Origin: Paraburkholderia domus
Lineage (GTDB): Bacteria; Pseudomonadota; Gammaproteobacteria; Burkholderiales; Burkholderiaceae
Reading direction: 5' to 3'
Assembly (NCBI RefSeq): GCF_905220705.1
Contig: NZ_CAJNAT010000002.1
Coordinates: forward strand, 124,001-188,000
Length of the DNA stretch: 64,000 nucleotides
Part shown: positions 35,362 through 44,881 of the stretch, piece after piece
Position numbering within the stretch: the first letter of the stretch is position 1
Layout: each line of letters starts with the position of its first letter
Position numbers and translations under genes: made by a program
The notes under the pieces: generated by a model
Seen by the model: only the letters and a program-made list of their open reading frames with translations
Databases searched by the model: none
What the model was told of the DNA's origin: nothing

Positions 35362-36405
35362 ATGAATACTCTGACTTCCTCTTCCGCGACGCCTTCCGAC
35401 GAAGGCGCAACGCCCCAGCTACCGCGCATCGCCGTGCTGGCAACCGGCGGCACGATCGCCGGGGCGGCCGCGGACGCCACCAACACGTCCGGCTACCAGG
35501 CAGGTGTGGTGGGCGTCGATCAATTGCTCGCTGTGGTGCCGGCTTTGTCCACGGTCGCGCGGATCGCGCCCGAACAGATTGCCAGCGTCGACAGCAAAGA
35601 CATGGCGATGCCGCTATGGACCACGCTCGCGCAACGCATCAACACGCTGCTGGCCGCCGATGACGTCGACGGCGTGGTGATCACGCATGGCACCGACACA
35701 CTCGAAGAAACCGCGTATCTACTGCATCTGACGATCAAGTCGGACAAGCCGGTCGTGCTGACTGCGGCAATGCGTCCGGCATCGGCGCTGTCCGCCGATG
35801 GTCCGTTGAATCTGCTGAATGCCGTGACGGTTGCGGCGAACGCGGGCTCGCGCGGGCAGGGCGTGCTGGTGGCCTTCAACAACAAGATTCACAGCGCACG
35901 CGACGTGGTCAAGACGAGCACGTATGCCGTCGATGCCTTCCAGTCCCCGGAGATCGGTGCGCTCGGCTGGGTGCAGGACGGCCGCGTCGAATTCCAGCGC
36001 AGCGTGGTGCGCCCGCATACGCTCGCGACCGAATTCGTGATCGGTGCGAAGTGGCCGCATGTGGAGGTTGTCGTGAGCTACGCAGGCGTCTCGCGGATCG
36101 CCGTGGATGCCCTGGTGGCAGCCGGCGTGCGCGGCATCGTGGTGGCGGGCACGGGCAATGGCTCGATCCACGCTTCCATGCAACAGGCATTGGCCGACGC
36201 AGCCTCGCAAGGCGTGGCGGTGGTGCGTGCGTCGCGCGTGGGCTCAGGCCACGTCATGCGCAACGGCGCGGCCGCGGACGATGCGCTCGGTTTCGTCAGC
36301 GCAGGTTCGCTGAATCCGTACAAGGCGCGGGTTTTGCTGATGCTCGCATTGGCCGCGGGCGGCACGGGGCCGGTTGCGTTGCAGAAGACTTTCGATACCT
36401 ATTGA
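35362..36405 (+). CDS. Asparaginase (type II-like, without signal peptide)
   Basis: From ATG 35362 the 347-residue enzyme hydrolyses L-asparagine to aspartate and ammonia. The first active-site motif is IAVLATGGTIAGAAADAT (catalytic Thr near residue 29), the second is VVITHGTDTLEETAYLLH. AVDAFQSPEIGALGWVQDG is typical of the AnsB type. The N-terminus (MNTLTSSSATPSDEGATPQL) is not a signal peptide, so the enzyme should be cytoplasmic, unlike E. coli AnsB. The frame is open upstream to 35239 but has no better start. Confidence 0.92.
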   Translation: MNTLTSSSATPSDEGATPQLPRIAVLATGGTIAGAAADATNTSGYQAGVVGVDQLLAVVPALSTVARIAPEQIASVDSKDMAMPLWTTLAQRINTLLAADDVDGVVITHGTDTLEETAYLLHLTIKSDKPVVLTAAMRPASALSADGPLNLLNAVTVAANAGSRGQGVLVAFNNKIHSARDVVKTSTYAVDAFQSPEIGALGWVQDGRVEFQRSVVRPHTLATEFVIGAKWPHVEVVVSYAGVSRIAVDALVAAGVRGIVVAGTGNGSIHASMQQALADAASQGVAVVRASRVGSGHVMRNGAAADDALGFVSAGSLNPYKARVLLMLALAAGGTGPVALQKTFDTY

Positions 36406-36467
36406 TTGATTCAGCGCGGGCGGCCCGGTTCAAAGTCAGAACCGTGTCCCGCACATGAAGCTTGAAT

Positions 36468-36510
36468 GACAACGCGGCGCCAAGGTCATCGACCCGAGCG
36501 CCGCGTTGTC
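36468..36510. terminator. Long hairpin between asparaginase and DUF3597 genes
   Basis: GACAACGCGGCGC and GCGCCGCGTTGTC form a perfect 13-bp stem with a 17-base loop, followed by GTTTC. It sits between convergent genes and could serve both. Confidence 0.7.
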
Positions 36511-36564
36511 GTTTCAGCTTAACGGTTATCGCTATTGGCGAAACCAGGCGAAGCCGGCTAGCAG

Positions 36565-36966
36565 TTAGCCCGCCAGATCCGCAGGCAGCTTCCCGCCGTT
36601 CGCCGCCAGCGCTTGCATCACCTGCTTGTGCAGCCAGATGTTCATGCTCGCCGAATCGTTCGTGTCGCCGCTGTACTTCAATTCCTGTGCGAGTTGCTTG
36701 CGATGCTCGAGGCTGCTGTCGACGCCGAGCGCTTTCAGCGTGTCGACGATCGACGTGCGCCAGTTCAACGTTTGCCCGCTCTCACTCACGAACTGGTCCA
36801 TGACGGCAGCGACGTCGACGTCGGCCAGCGGCGCGGGCGCCGGTGCAGCGTCCGGGGCGGCAGCTTGCGCCGCTGCCGGATCCGGTGTCGGCTCAACCGC
36901 AGGCGCAGGCTGGTCGGGCTTCGCTTTGCCGAAGAGCTTGTTTACGATGTCACCAAAGATACTCAT
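36565..36966 (-). CDS. DUF3597 family protein
   Basis: From ATG 36966 (AAAGGA upstream) the product has 133 residues. A short N-terminus (MSIFGDIVNKLFGKAKP) and an Ala/Pro-rich linker (about 18-48) precede the DUF3597 domain, VDVAAVMDQFVSESGQTLNW and DTLKALGVDSSLEHRKQLAQ. The family is of unknown function; some members are linked to LysM-containing proteins, but no LysM is present here. Confidence 0.88.
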   Translation of the reverse strand: MSIFGDIVNKLFGKAKPDQPAPAVEPTPDPAAAQAAAPDAAPAPAPLADVDVAAVMDQFVSESGQTLNWRTSIVDTLKALGVDSSLEHRKQLAQELKYSGDTNDSASMNIWLHKQVMQALAANGGKLPADLAG

Positions 36967-37510
36967 TCTGAATCCTTTGCAGATGGGTTGCTGGCGCAAG
37001 CATATTCCGCTCACGGGTTGAACTCTGGTTGCGAATCGGGCGAATGAAACAGAGCACATGTGCTGCGATGATCGGCAAGCCGCACGTGAACGCTGATACG
37101 CCCGCAACCAGACTCAACGAGTGTAGGAGAAAAGCGGGGAGGGATGTGTCAAAAAAGGTCGCGCCGCGGGCGCTCAGTTGCAAGCAAATGCAAGCGGACT
37201 TGCGAGCACACGTGCGAGGAGACCTGCAAAGAGACGTGCTGGCAGGCGGTGTGCATGATGCACCCGCTGCGAGAGTTTGGCGGAAAATGCATAAATTTGA
37301 ATCCGACAGCCGGACACCCGACGACGACGTCTGACCGACCAAGGCTTCCCCGGCGCCGCCGGGTGCCGCTGCGGACCCCACTTGCCGCTCTCAGCCCAGA
37401 GCGGCACGATTTGCCCGGTCCGCCGTACATGCTGCACGACGAACCGGGCGCCCCACCTGCGATTGCCATGAGGTTGACGATGCAACCATCCTGGCAATCG
37501 ATGTTCCTGC
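36967..37510. other. 544-base region without a confident gene
   Basis: Between DUF3597 and glxR several ORFs overlap on both strands. One on the plus strand (37144-37566) would encode a Cys-repeat segment, but its later half is Arg/Pro-rich and its 3' end runs antisense into glxR. A 12-base periodic stretch is seen at about 37185-37243. Nothing else was recognised. Confidence 0.45.
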
Positions 37511-38419
37511 TTAAGCGGCCTTGGCGTCGCTATCCGGCGCTTGCGCGACTTCGTAGTTCGCCATGATTTCCAGTGCACGGACCATCGCCGAGTGATCCCA
37601 TGCCTTGCCGCCGTTCGCTGCGCAGACGCTGAACAGTTGTTGCGCGCTCGCCGTATGCGGCAGGGCGATACCGAGCTTGCGTGCACCGTCCAGTGCGAGG
37701 TTCAGATCCTTCTGGTGCAGTTCGATGCGGAAGCCCGGATCGAATTTGCGCTTGGTCATGCGTTCGCCGTGCACTTCGAGGATGCGCGACGAAGCGAAGC
37801 CGCCCATCAATGCCTTGCGCACACGTTCCGGATCGGCGCCCGAGCGCGAAGCGAACAGCAATGCTTCTGCAACGGCTTCGATGTTCAGCGCGACGATGAT
37901 CTGGTTCGCGACCTTGCAGGTTTGACCCGCGCCGTTGTCGCCGATCAGCGAGATGTTCTTGCCCATCAGTTCGAACAGCGGCAAGGCCTTAGCGAAGGCC
38001 TTTTCCGGGCCACCGACCATGATCGTCAGCGACGCTTCACGCGCGCCGACTTCGCCGCCGGACACCGGTGCATCGAGGTAGTCGGCGCCGAGGGCGTTGA
38101 TCTTCTTCGCGAAGGCTTGCGTGTCGAGCGGCGAGATCGAGCTCATGTCGATCACCAGCTTGCCCTGCGTCAGGCCGGCGGCGACGCCGTCGTCGGCGAA
38201 CAGCACGTTGGCGACGTCAGGCGTGTCCGGCACCATGATGATGACGATGTCGGCGGCTTGTGCGACAGCGGTCGAATTGGCGACAACGGTCGTCGTTTTG
38301 CTCAGATCTTCCGGCACCGGGTACGCGCCATTCACGAACAGCGAGTGACCGCCCTTGATGAGGTTGCGCGCCATGTGCGCGCCCATGATGCCGAGGCCGA
38401 TGAAACCGATCTTTGCCAT
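37511..38419 (-). CDS. glxR: 2-hydroxy-3-oxopropionate (tartronate semialdehyde) reductase
   Basis: The 302-residue enzyme of the beta-hydroxyacid dehydrogenase family reduces tartronate semialdehyde to glycerate with NAD(P)H. The Rossmann motif is GFIGLGIMGAHMARNLIKGG at 5-24, the substrate motif DAPVSGGEVGAREASLTIMV near 117-136, and the catalytic Lys in GAGQTCKVANQ near 164-174. It is the last gene of gcl-hyi-glxR, the glycerate route for glyoxylate. Confidence 0.94.
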   Translation of the reverse strand: MAKIGFIGLGIMGAHMARNLIKGGHSLFVNGAYPVPEDLSKTTTVVANSTAVAQAADIVIIMVPDTPDVANVLFADDGVAAGLTQGKLVIDMSSISPLDTQAFAKKINALGADYLDAPVSGGEVGAREASLTIMVGGPEKAFAKALPLFELMGKNISLIGDNGAGQTCKVANQIIVALNIEAVAEALLFASRSGADPERVRKALMGGFASSRILEVHGERMTKRKFDPGFRIELHQKDLNLALDGARKLGIALPHTASAQQLFSVCAANGGKAWDHSAMVRALEIMANYEVAQAPDSDAKAA

Positions 38420-38474
38420 GTGTCTAAATCTCCAGTGTTGTTTGGGGGTATGCCTGATGCGATCGATAAGTCGA

Positions 38475-39284
38475 TCAGGCAGCGGCGTGGGCTGCGCCGC
38501 GGGATTGCCCGGCCACGCTCTGCACCCAGCCGAGGCCGGCGGCAGTGGTCGTGCGCGGCTTGTATTCGCAACCGACGTAGCCTTCGTAGCCGAGCGAATC
38601 GAGCAGGTCGAACAGGAACGGGTAGTTGATCTCGCCGGTGCCCGGTTCGTTGCGGCCCGGGTTATCGGCGAGCTGGATGTGCGCGATCTGCGGCAGATTC
38701 TTCTTGATGGTCGCCGCGAGTTCGCCTTCCATCCGTTGCATGTGATAGATGTCGTATTGCAGGAACAGATTGTCCGAACCCACTGCGCGAATCACGTCGA
38801 GGCCTTCGCCCGAACGGTTCAGCGCGAAGCCGGGGATGTCGTACGAATTGCACGGCTCGACCAGCAGCTTGATGCCGGCTTTCTTCAGTTCGCCCGCGGC
38901 GAAGCGCAGGTTGTCGACGATCGTCGCGCGCGCCTTGTCCGCATCGACGCCCGCCGTCGGAATGCCGACGAGGCAGTTCAATTGCGGCACTTTCAGGGCC
39001 GTCGCGTATTCGATCGCGCGGCCGACACCTTCCTGAAACTCGCCCACGCGATCCGGCAGGCATGCGATGCCGCGCTCACCCGCTTCCCAGTTGCCCGCGG
39101 GCAGGTTGTGCAGCACGAGCTTCAAACGGTTCTGTTGCAGACGCTCGCTCAATTCAGCGATCTGATACGGATACGGAAACAGGAATTCGACGGCGTTGAA
39201 GCCCGCGTCCGCTGCTGCCGCAAAGCGGTCGAGAAACGGGACTTCGTTGAACAGCATGGTGAGATTCGCTGCAAATTTCGGCAT
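38475..39284 (-). CDS. hyi: Hydroxypyruvate isomerase
   Basis: The 269-residue TIM-barrel protein begins MPKFAANLTMLFNEVPFLDR and has the Hyi segments LVEPCNSYDIPGFALNRSGE, FLQYDIYHMQRMEGELAATI and GEINYPFLFDLLDSLGYEGY. It interconverts hydroxypyruvate and tartronate semialdehyde. It lies between gcl and glxR on the same strand, the usual order in beta- and gammaproteobacteria. Confidence 0.94.
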   Translation of the reverse strand: MPKFAANLTMLFNEVPFLDRFAAAADAGFNAVEFLFPYPYQIAELSERLQQNRLKLVLHNLPAGNWEAGERGIACLPDRVGEFQEGVGRAIEYATALKVPQLNCLVGIPTAGVDADKARATIVDNLRFAAGELKKAGIKLLVEPCNSYDIPGFALNRSGEGLDVIRAVGSDNLFLQYDIYHMQRMEGELAATIKKNLPQIAHIQLADNPGRNEPGTGEINYPFLFDLLDSLGYEGYVGCEYKPRTTTAAGLGWVQSVAGQSRGAAHAAA

Positions 39285-39324
39285 GGTGCTTTTTGTCTCG
39301 CTGGTCGGTCAGTGGAATAACTTC

Positions 39325-39359
39325 ATGAGCGCGGTTCAGTGATGCCGAGCCGCGCTCAT
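39325..39359 (-). promoter_or_regulatory. Hairpin between gcl and hyi
   Basis: ATGAGCGCGG and CCGCGCTCAT form a 10-bp stem with a 15-base loop in the 107-base gap between gcl and hyi. No T-run follows, so it may stabilise or process the mRNA rather than terminate it. Confidence 0.5.
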
Positions 39360-39391
39360 GTGATGCTCATGGTTTCAAAGCGTCAGGACGC

Positions 39392-41167
39392 TCAGTCGAG
39401 CATGCTGATTGCCGTCGGCGCATCTTCGCGCTTCTCAGCCAGGTCTTCGAACTCGTTGATCGCGTCGATCTCGGTGCCCATCGAAATGTTGGTCACACGT
39501 TCGAGGATCACTTCGACGATCACCGGCACGCTGAACTCGGAGAGCATCGATTGCGCTTTCAGCAGGGCCGGCTTGAGTTCTTCCGGCTTGAACACGCGGA
39601 TCGCCTTGCAACCCAGGCCTTCAGCAACCGCGACGTGGTCCACGCCGTAGCCGTTCATTTCCGGCGCGTTGATGTTCTCGAAACCGAGTTGCACGCAGAA
39701 GTCCATATCGAACGCGCGCTGTGCCTGACGGATCAAACCGAGGTACGAGTTGTTCACCACCACGTGTACGTACGGCAGCTTGAATTGCGCGCCGGCTGCC
39801 AGTTCTTCGATCATGAACTGGAAGTCGTAGTCACCCGAAAGTGCGACGATCTGACGTTGCGGGTCTGCTGCGCGCACACCGAGCGCTGCCGGAATCGTCC
39901 AGCCGAGCGGGCCTGCCTGGCCGCAGTTGATCCAGTTGCGTGCCTTGTAGACGTGCAGGAATTGCGCACCGGCGATCTGCGACAAACCAATCGTGCTCAC
40001 GTAGCACGTATCGCGGCCGAACACCTGGTTCATCTCTTCGTACACGCGCTGCGGCTTCATCGGCACGTTGTCGAAGTGCGTCTTGCGCAGCATCGTCTTC
40101 TTGCGTTGCTGGCAATCGGCGACCCATGCACTGCGGTCCTTCAGCTTGCCGGCTGCCTTCCATTCCTTCGCCACTTCAACGAACAGTTCGAGCGCGGCTT
40201 TCGCGTCCGACACGATGCCGAGGTCCGGACCGAACACGCGGCCGATCTGCGTCGGTTCGATGTCCACATGCACGAACTTACGGCCCTTGGTATAAACCTC
40301 GACGCTACCCGTGTGACGATTCGCCCAGCGGTTGCCGATGCCGAGCACGAAGTCGGAGGCGAGCATCGTCGCGTTGCCGTAGCGGTGCGAGGTTTGCAAG
40401 CCGACCATGCCGGCCATCAGCGGATGGTCGTCGGGAATCGCGCCCCACGACATCAGCGTCGGGATCACCGGCACGCCGATGGTTTCGGCGAACGTCACGA
40501 GCAGGTCTTCAGCGGCTGCGTTGAGCACGCCGCCACCCGACACGATCAACGGCTTTTCAGCGTTGTTGAGCATCGTCAACGCGGCTTCGATCTGCTTGCG
40601 TGTCGCTTTCGGCTTGTAGACCGGCAGCGGTTCGTACGTGTCGATGTCGAATTCGATTTCGGCGAGCTGCACGTCGATCGGCAGGTCGACCAGCACCGGA
40701 CCCGGACGGCCCGAGCGCATCAGGTGGAATGCCTGCTGGAACACACGCGGCACCAGCGCCGGTTCACGCACGGTGACGGCCCACTTGGTGACCGGCTTGG
40801 CGATCGATTCGATATCGACGGCCTGGAAGTCTTCCTTGTACAGACGCGCGCGCGGTGCCTGGCCCGTGATAGCCAGAATAGGAATCGAGTCGGCCTGAGC
40901 GGAGTACAAACCGGTGATCATGTCGGTACCGGCAGGACCCGACGTGCCGATACACACGCCGATGTTGCCCGGCTTGGCGCGCGTATAGCCTTCGGCCATG
41001 TGCGATGCGCCTTCAACGTGACGCGCCAGCACGTGGCTGATGTTGCCTGCCTTGCGCATGGCCGAGTAGAACGGGTTGATTGCTGCGCCCGGAACACCGA
41101 ATGCAGTGTCGATGCCTTCTTTTTCGAGCACCAGCACGGCTGCGTCGACGGCTCTCATCTTGGCCAT
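39392..41167 (-). CDS. gcl: Glyoxylate carboligase
   Basis: The 591-residue thiamine-diphosphate and FAD enzyme condenses two glyoxylates to tartronate semialdehyde and CO2. The N-terminus [20 protein letters not shown], the [16 protein letters not shown] segment (Val in place of the usual catalytic Glu is a Gcl trait) and the ThDP motif [12 protein letters not shown] with [13 protein letters not shown] are diagnostic. It is the first gene of the operon and is divergent from a LysR gene 374 bases away. Confidence 0.96.
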   Translation of the reverse strand: MAKMRAVDAAVLVLEKEGIDTAFGVPGAAINPFYSAMRKAGNISHVLARHVEGASHMAEGYTRAKPGNIGVCIGTSGPAGTDMITGLYSAQADSIPILAITGQAPRARLYKEDFQAVDIESIAKPVTKWAVTVREPALVPRVFQQAFHLMRSGRPGPVLVDLPIDVQLAEIEFDIDTYEPLPVYKPKATRKQIEAALTMLNNAEKPLIVSGGGVLNAAAEDLLVTFAETIGVPVIPTLMSWGAIPDDHPLMAGMVGLQTSHRYGNATMLASDFVLGIGNRWANRHTGSVEVYTKGRKFVHVDIEPTQIGRVFGPDLGIVSDAKAALELFVEVAKEWKAAGKLKDRSAWVADCQQRKKTMLRKTHFDNVPMKPQRVYEEMNQVFGRDTCYVSTIGLSQIAGAQFLHVYKARNWINCGQAGPLGWTIPAALGVRAADPQRQIVALSGDYDFQFMIEELAAGAQFKLPYVHVVVNNSYLGLIRQAQRAFDMDFCVQLGFENINAPEMNGYGVDHVAVAEGLGCKAIRVFKPEELKPALLKAQSMLSEFSVPVIVEVILERVTNISMGTEIDAINEFEDLAEKREDAPTAISMLD

Positions 41168-41541
41168 GAATGTCTCCTGAATGTCTTGGGTGGGCGAATG
41201 GGTTGGCTAACGCATTCGCTGACGGATGTGCAAACCAAAAGGTGTTGAGCGAACTGTAGGCTTCACCTAAAGGTTTGATAAGATCAGTCCGGGTCGCTTA
41301 TTTCGAAACAAAAAGTATGGAATGGCGCGTGGCTTTGCGGGGCCGGAACGGCTTGCGCGGCTGTGAGGTCTGATGCGCGGCCCCTAGAGGGGCGTAGGCG
41401 CTTCGAACCCGAGGCTAGGGCTATGACGCAGAAAGCCGAAAACGGATAGCCAGGTTGCAGGAGCCGGAAGCATCCAACCTAGAGCTATTGGCCTCGAGGC
41501 GCGATACGGGGCGCAGCGATGCATGGGACCAGGAGACAAAC
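41168..41541. other. Divergent promoter region between gcl and a LysR gene
   Basis: The 374-base gap holds TTTCGAAA at 41301-41308, flanked as TTATTTCGAAAC, and AGGTG...CACCT elements at 41240-41270, either of which could be a LysR site. No gene is supported. Confidence 0.45.
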
Positions 41542-42456
41542 ATGGACCGCTTCAAACAAATCGAAACTTTCGTGCGCGTCGCCGACGCGGGCAGTCTTGC
41601 GGCAGCCGCGCTGGAGGAGGGCGTGTCGCCGGTGATTCTCGGGCGCCGCATCGACGCGCTGGAAAAACGCCTCGGCGTGAAGCTGATGTACCGCTCGACG
41701 CGGCGCCTCGTGGTCAGCGAAGACGGTGCAGCATTTCTCGAGCGCTGCCGCGGCCTGCTGACCGAATGGGACCAGGCGGAAAACGAACTGAGCGCTGGAC
41801 GGCGCGCGGTGAACGGCCATCTGATCGTGTCGGCGCCGGCCGCATTCGGGCGCAAGCACGTTGCGCCGCTCGCGCCGGCCTTTCTTGCCGACAAGCCGGA
41901 ATTGCAGGTGTCGTTCAACCTGACTGACCGGGTTGTGGATCTGGTGCGCGAGGGGTATGACCTGTCAATCCGGATCGGCGGCGCGGTCGATCCGAATTTC
42001 GTTGCGGTGAAGCTGGCGTCGAACCGGCGTGTGGTGTGCGGTACGCCGGAGTATTTCCGCAAATACGGCAAGCCGAAAACGCTCGAAGACCTGCCGCAGC
42101 ACAACTGCCTGGCGTTCAACCTGCAAGGCGGGCAGAACCGCGGCTGGTACTTCCGCCGCAACGGCAAACTGGCGACGGTGCGGGTGGGCGGCACGCTCGA
42201 CTGCAACGACGGCGAGCTGCTACATCGCTGGGTATCCGAAGGGCGCGGACTCGGCTGGCGCTCCACGTGGGAAATCCAGCAGCAACTGGCGCGCGGTGAG
42301 CTGGAAACCGTGCTGGATGAATTCGCGCTGCCCGACTACGACATCCTGGCGGTCTATCCGCAGCAACGTTATGTGCCGGCCAAGGTGCGCTACTTCATCG
42401 ACTATCTGAAAGAGGTGTATGCCAGCGAGGATTACTGGAATCGCTCGACCTACTGA
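41542..42456 (+). CDS. LysR-family transcriptional regulator
   Basis: From ATG 41542 (AGGAGA upstream) the 304-residue protein has the LysR HTH (FVRVADAGSLAAAALEEGVS, VILGRRIDALEKRLGVKLMY) and an effector domain with DLVREGYDLSIRIGGAVDP. Its position, divergent from gcl-hyi-glxR, suggests control of glyoxylate use. The effector is unknown. Confidence 0.9.
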   Translation: MDRFKQIETFVRVADAGSLAAAALEEGVSPVILGRRIDALEKRLGVKLMYRSTRRLVVSEDGAAFLERCRGLLTEWDQAENELSAGRRAVNGHLIVSAPAAFGRKHVAPLAPAFLADKPELQVSFNLTDRVVDLVREGYDLSIRIGGAVDPNFVAVKLASNRRVVCGTPEYFRKYGKPKTLEDLPQHNCLAFNLQGGQNRGWYFRRNGKLATVRVGGTLDCNDGELLHRWVSEGRGLGWRSTWEIQQQLARGELETVLDEFALPDYDILAVYPQQRYVPAKVRYFIDYLKEVYASEDYWNRSTY

Positions 42457-42576
42457 TGGCTTATATATTCGGATTCAGGGCGAAGGCGGGAATAAACTCG
42501 GCATATGACCGGTTATGTGTGATGAGCGAGTCAAAACGAATCACATAGCCTAGCCGCAATGCCCTGGAGGGCCCAG

Positions 42577-43305
42577 GTGGTCCAAACCGATTCACATGCC
42601 GCGCGCGCGCACGTCGATGCCGACGCCGATGCAGCAAGGAGCCGCCGTTTTCAGCAACTGGCGCTGCCGCATCTCGACGCCGCGTACAACCTTGCACGCT
42701 GGCTGTGCGGCAACGCCAACGATGCCGACGACGTGGTGCAGGAAGCGTTCATGCGCGCGTTCCGTTTCTTCGACACCTTCCGGGGCGACTCGGCACGGCC
42801 GTGGCTGCTCGCGATCGTGCGCCGCACCTGGTACACGGAGTGGCGGCGGCGCGCGTCGTCGCACGAAGTGGTCGAGTTCGACGACACCATGGACGACGCG
42901 ACTTTCGACGGCTGGAGCGCGGGCGGCGCCGATCCGCAGACGCTCCTGATTCGCGATGAAGACACGAAGCTCGTGCACGAGGCGCTGGCGCAGTTGCCGG
43001 TTGAGTATCGCGAGGTGCTGATCCTGCGGGAGCTCGAGGAGATGGGTTACCGGGAGATCGCAATGGTGGCCGATGTGCCGATCGGCACGGTGATGTCGCG
43101 GCTCGCGCGGGGCAGGCGCAAACTGGCCGCGCTGCTGATGGCGAAGCAAGGAGGGGGCTGTGCGCCGCGGCCCACCATGCCGGGTGCAGGCACGACACCC
43201 ACGGCGTCTGTCACGCCACTCCGGGCGGCCTCCAACGGCCGTCCATCCAACAACCCCGGCGCGAGCTCTGCCGGCTTAGCTCAGGAGACGCCAGATGGAC
43301 TGTAA
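42577..43305 (+). CDS. ECF-type RNA polymerase sigma factor
   Basis: The preferred start is GTG 42577, with GGAGG six bases upstream; ATG 42559 is the alternative but has no ribosome site. The product (about 242 residues) has sigma region 2 (LARWLCGNANDADDVVQEAF, STRP-type helix SARPWLLAIVRRTWYTEWRR) and region 4 (ALAQLPVEYREVLILREL, MGYREIAMVADVPIGTVMSR). After region 4 there is a 50-residue Pro/Thr/Ser/Gly-rich tail not typical of ECF factors. The last 11 bases overlap the anti-sigma gene, which marks a translationally coupled pair. Confidence 0.9.
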   Translation: MVQTDSHAARAHVDADADAARSRRFQQLALPHLDAAYNLARWLCGNANDADDVVQEAFMRAFRFFDTFRGDSARPWLLAIVRRTWYTEWRRRASSHEVVEFDDTMDDATFDGWSAGGADPQTLLIRDEDTKLVHEALAQLPVEYREVLILRELEEMGYREIAMVADVPIGTVMSRLARGRRKLAALLMAKQGGGCAPRPTMPGAGTTPTASVTPLRAASNGRPSNNPGASSAGLAQETPDGL

Positions 43306-44218
43306 CGAAGCGCGGCCGCTCCTCGATGCGAACGCCGACCACGAATTGCCCGCGCCGGATGCGCAGCGCGTCCAGCAGCACATCGACAGCTGCGACGCCT
43401 GCCGGCGCGAAAGCGAAAATCTGCATACGTTGAGCGCTTCGCTGCGCACACAGCCTTATCACCGGGCACCGGATGCCCTGCGGGCGCGGATTCTTGCCGC
43501 CCTCCCGGAGGGTGACCCCGTCGCCGACGAGCCCGTCGAAGCTCCGCGGGCCACCGCGCAGCCGAGGCCGAAGCGGAATTGGCTGGGTAATTGGCTGAAT
43601 GGCTGGCTGCGTCCGCAAGGTGCGATGGGGCGGCCGGGCGGCGGCGTAGGCTCAGGCGCAACGATCGGGCAGGGCTGGCTCGTCGCGCTGGTGGTCGCGT
43701 TCGGTGCGGTGGCGCTGGGCGTGACCATGAATCTGCATCGTCCGGCGCAAGGCGGCGGGTTCTCCGATGAACTGGTCGAAAGTCATGTGCGGGCGCAAAT
43801 GTCCGGTCACGACATCGACGTCATTTCGACTGACCGGCACACGGTCAAGCCGTGGTTCAACGGCAGGATCGACTATTCGCCGCCGGTCGAGGACCTCGCG
43901 GCGAACGGTTTTCCGCTTGAAGGCGGCCGCCTGGATTACATCGCGCATCAGCGGGTGGCGGTGTTGGTGTACCGCTATCAGAAGCACGTCATCGACGTCT
44001 ATGTGTTCCCCGAAGCGCGCTCCGCTGATGCTGGACCAGGAGTGACCGCTGGGCCTTCAATGGCGCAGACCCGCGAGGGTTACTCGCTCGCGCACTGGAG
44101 CGCGCAGGGGATGACCTGGTGGGCCGTCACCGACGCCGCGCCGGACGCGCTCAGCGGGCTCGAAAAGGCGCTGAAAGCCCGTCTGGCGGGCGGCAGCGAG
44201 CAGACAGAGGGGGGCTGA
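43295..44218 (+). CDS. Membrane anti-sigma factor with zinc-finger-like ZAS domain
   Basis: The 307-residue protein starts with an anti-sigma zinc-binding domain: MDCNEARPLLDANADHELPA and the HxxxCxxC motif HIDSCDACRRE near residues 29-39. A cytoplasmic linker and one membrane helix (GWLVALVVAFGAVALGVTM near 128-146) follow, then a periplasmic domain ending EGYSLAHWSAQGMTWWAVTD. It should hold the preceding sigma factor until a periplasmic signal, possibly oxidative or envelope stress, releases it. Confidence 0.9.
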   Translation: MDCNEARPLLDANADHELPAPDAQRVQQHIDSCDACRRESENLHTLSASLRTQPYHRAPDALRARILAALPEGDPVADEPVEAPRATAQPRPKRNWLGNWLNGWLRPQGAMGRPGGGVGSGATIGQGWLVALVVAFGAVALGVTMNLHRPAQGGGFSDELVESHVRAQMSGHDIDVISTDRHTVKPWFNGRIDYSPPVEDLAANGFPLEGGRLDYIAHQRVAVLVYRYQKHVIDVYVFPEARSADAGPGVTAGPSMAQTREGYSLAHWSAQGMTWWAVTDAAPDALSGLEKALKARLAGGSEQTEGG

Positions 44219-44352
44219 ACGGGAGTTGCGTGCGCGATCCGGCGGTGATGTTTCCGGGCTCGCACGCGTGTTGGCCGTTTGTCTCCGTTTGTCCGCCCTG
44301 TCCTAAACCCTTGAAAACACACCCGATTCGCGTGTCGCATTAACGGGATATC

Positions 44353-44381
44353 TTGCAACCCGGCCCCATTCGGGTTACACT
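44353..44381 (+). promoter_or_regulatory. rpsF: Candidate promoter of the rpsF operon
   Basis: TTGCAA (44353-44358) and TACACT (44376-44381) are spaced 17 bases apart, a good sigma-70 fit. The rpsF start is about 75 bases downstream, leaving a leader of roughly 70 bases. Confidence 0.55.
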
Positions 44382-44397
44382 CTTTGGCTTCTCACTT

Positions 44398-44425
44398 GCC
44401 ACACCGGATCCGACGCCCGGGTGGC
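44398..44425 (+). promoter_or_regulatory. rpsF: Leader hairpin of rpsF, possible S6:S18 binding site
   Basis: GCCAC and GTGGC pair around ACCG...CCGG in the rpsF 5' leader. A leader element bound by the S6:S18 complex, with a CCG-containing bulge below a short hairpin, is known upstream of many rpsF genes. The position and CCG fit, but the fold was judged by eye only. Confidence 0.4.
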
Positions 44426-44456
44426 TTTAATCCATAAGTCAGCACAAGGAGTGAAT

Positions 44457-44831
44457 ATGCGTCATTACGAAATCGTATTTATCGTGCATCCGGATCAGAG
44501 CGAGCAAGTGCCCGCCATGATCGAGCGTTACAAGAGCACGATCACCTCGCACGGTGGCCAGATCCACCGTATCGAAGACTGGGGCCGTCGCCAACTGGCC
44601 TACATGATCGAGAAACTCGCGAAGGCTCACTACGTCTGCATGAACATCGAATGCGACCAAACCACGCTCGACGAGCTGGAACACGCATTCAAGTTCAACG
44701 ACGCTGTTCTGCGTCACCTGATCGTCAAGATGAAGAAGGCCGAAACCGGCCCGTCGCCGATGATGAAGGAAGTGCAGCGCGAAGAAGCCAAGAAGTCGGC
44801 TGCTACGCAACCGTCCGAAGCGCAGGCTTAA
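44457..44831 (+). CDS. rpsF: 30S ribosomal protein S6
   Basis: The 124-residue protein begins [20 protein letters not shown] and contains [20 protein letters not shown], diagnostic of S6. AAGGAG precedes the ATG at 44457. It opens rpsF-priB-rpsR-rplI. The C-terminal tail after residue 100 ([20 protein letters not shown]) is acidic/basic and variable, as usual. S6 binds S18 in the 30S platform. Confidence 0.97.
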   Translation: MRHYEIVFIVHPDQSEQVPAMIERYKSTITSHGGQIHRIEDWGRRQLAYMIEKLAKAHYVCMNIECDQTTLDELEHAFKFNDAVLRHLIVKMKKAETGPSPMMKEVQREEAKKSAATQPSEAQA

Positions 44832-44881
44832 GACACACTATTTAAGCTACCAGAACAAGCGTAGTTCTCGCCAAAGGCTAC

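Noticed and set aside
39551..41248. 565-residue plus-strand ORF antisense to gcl
   Set aside because: Shadow of glyoxylate carboligase; no ribosome site and atypical composition.
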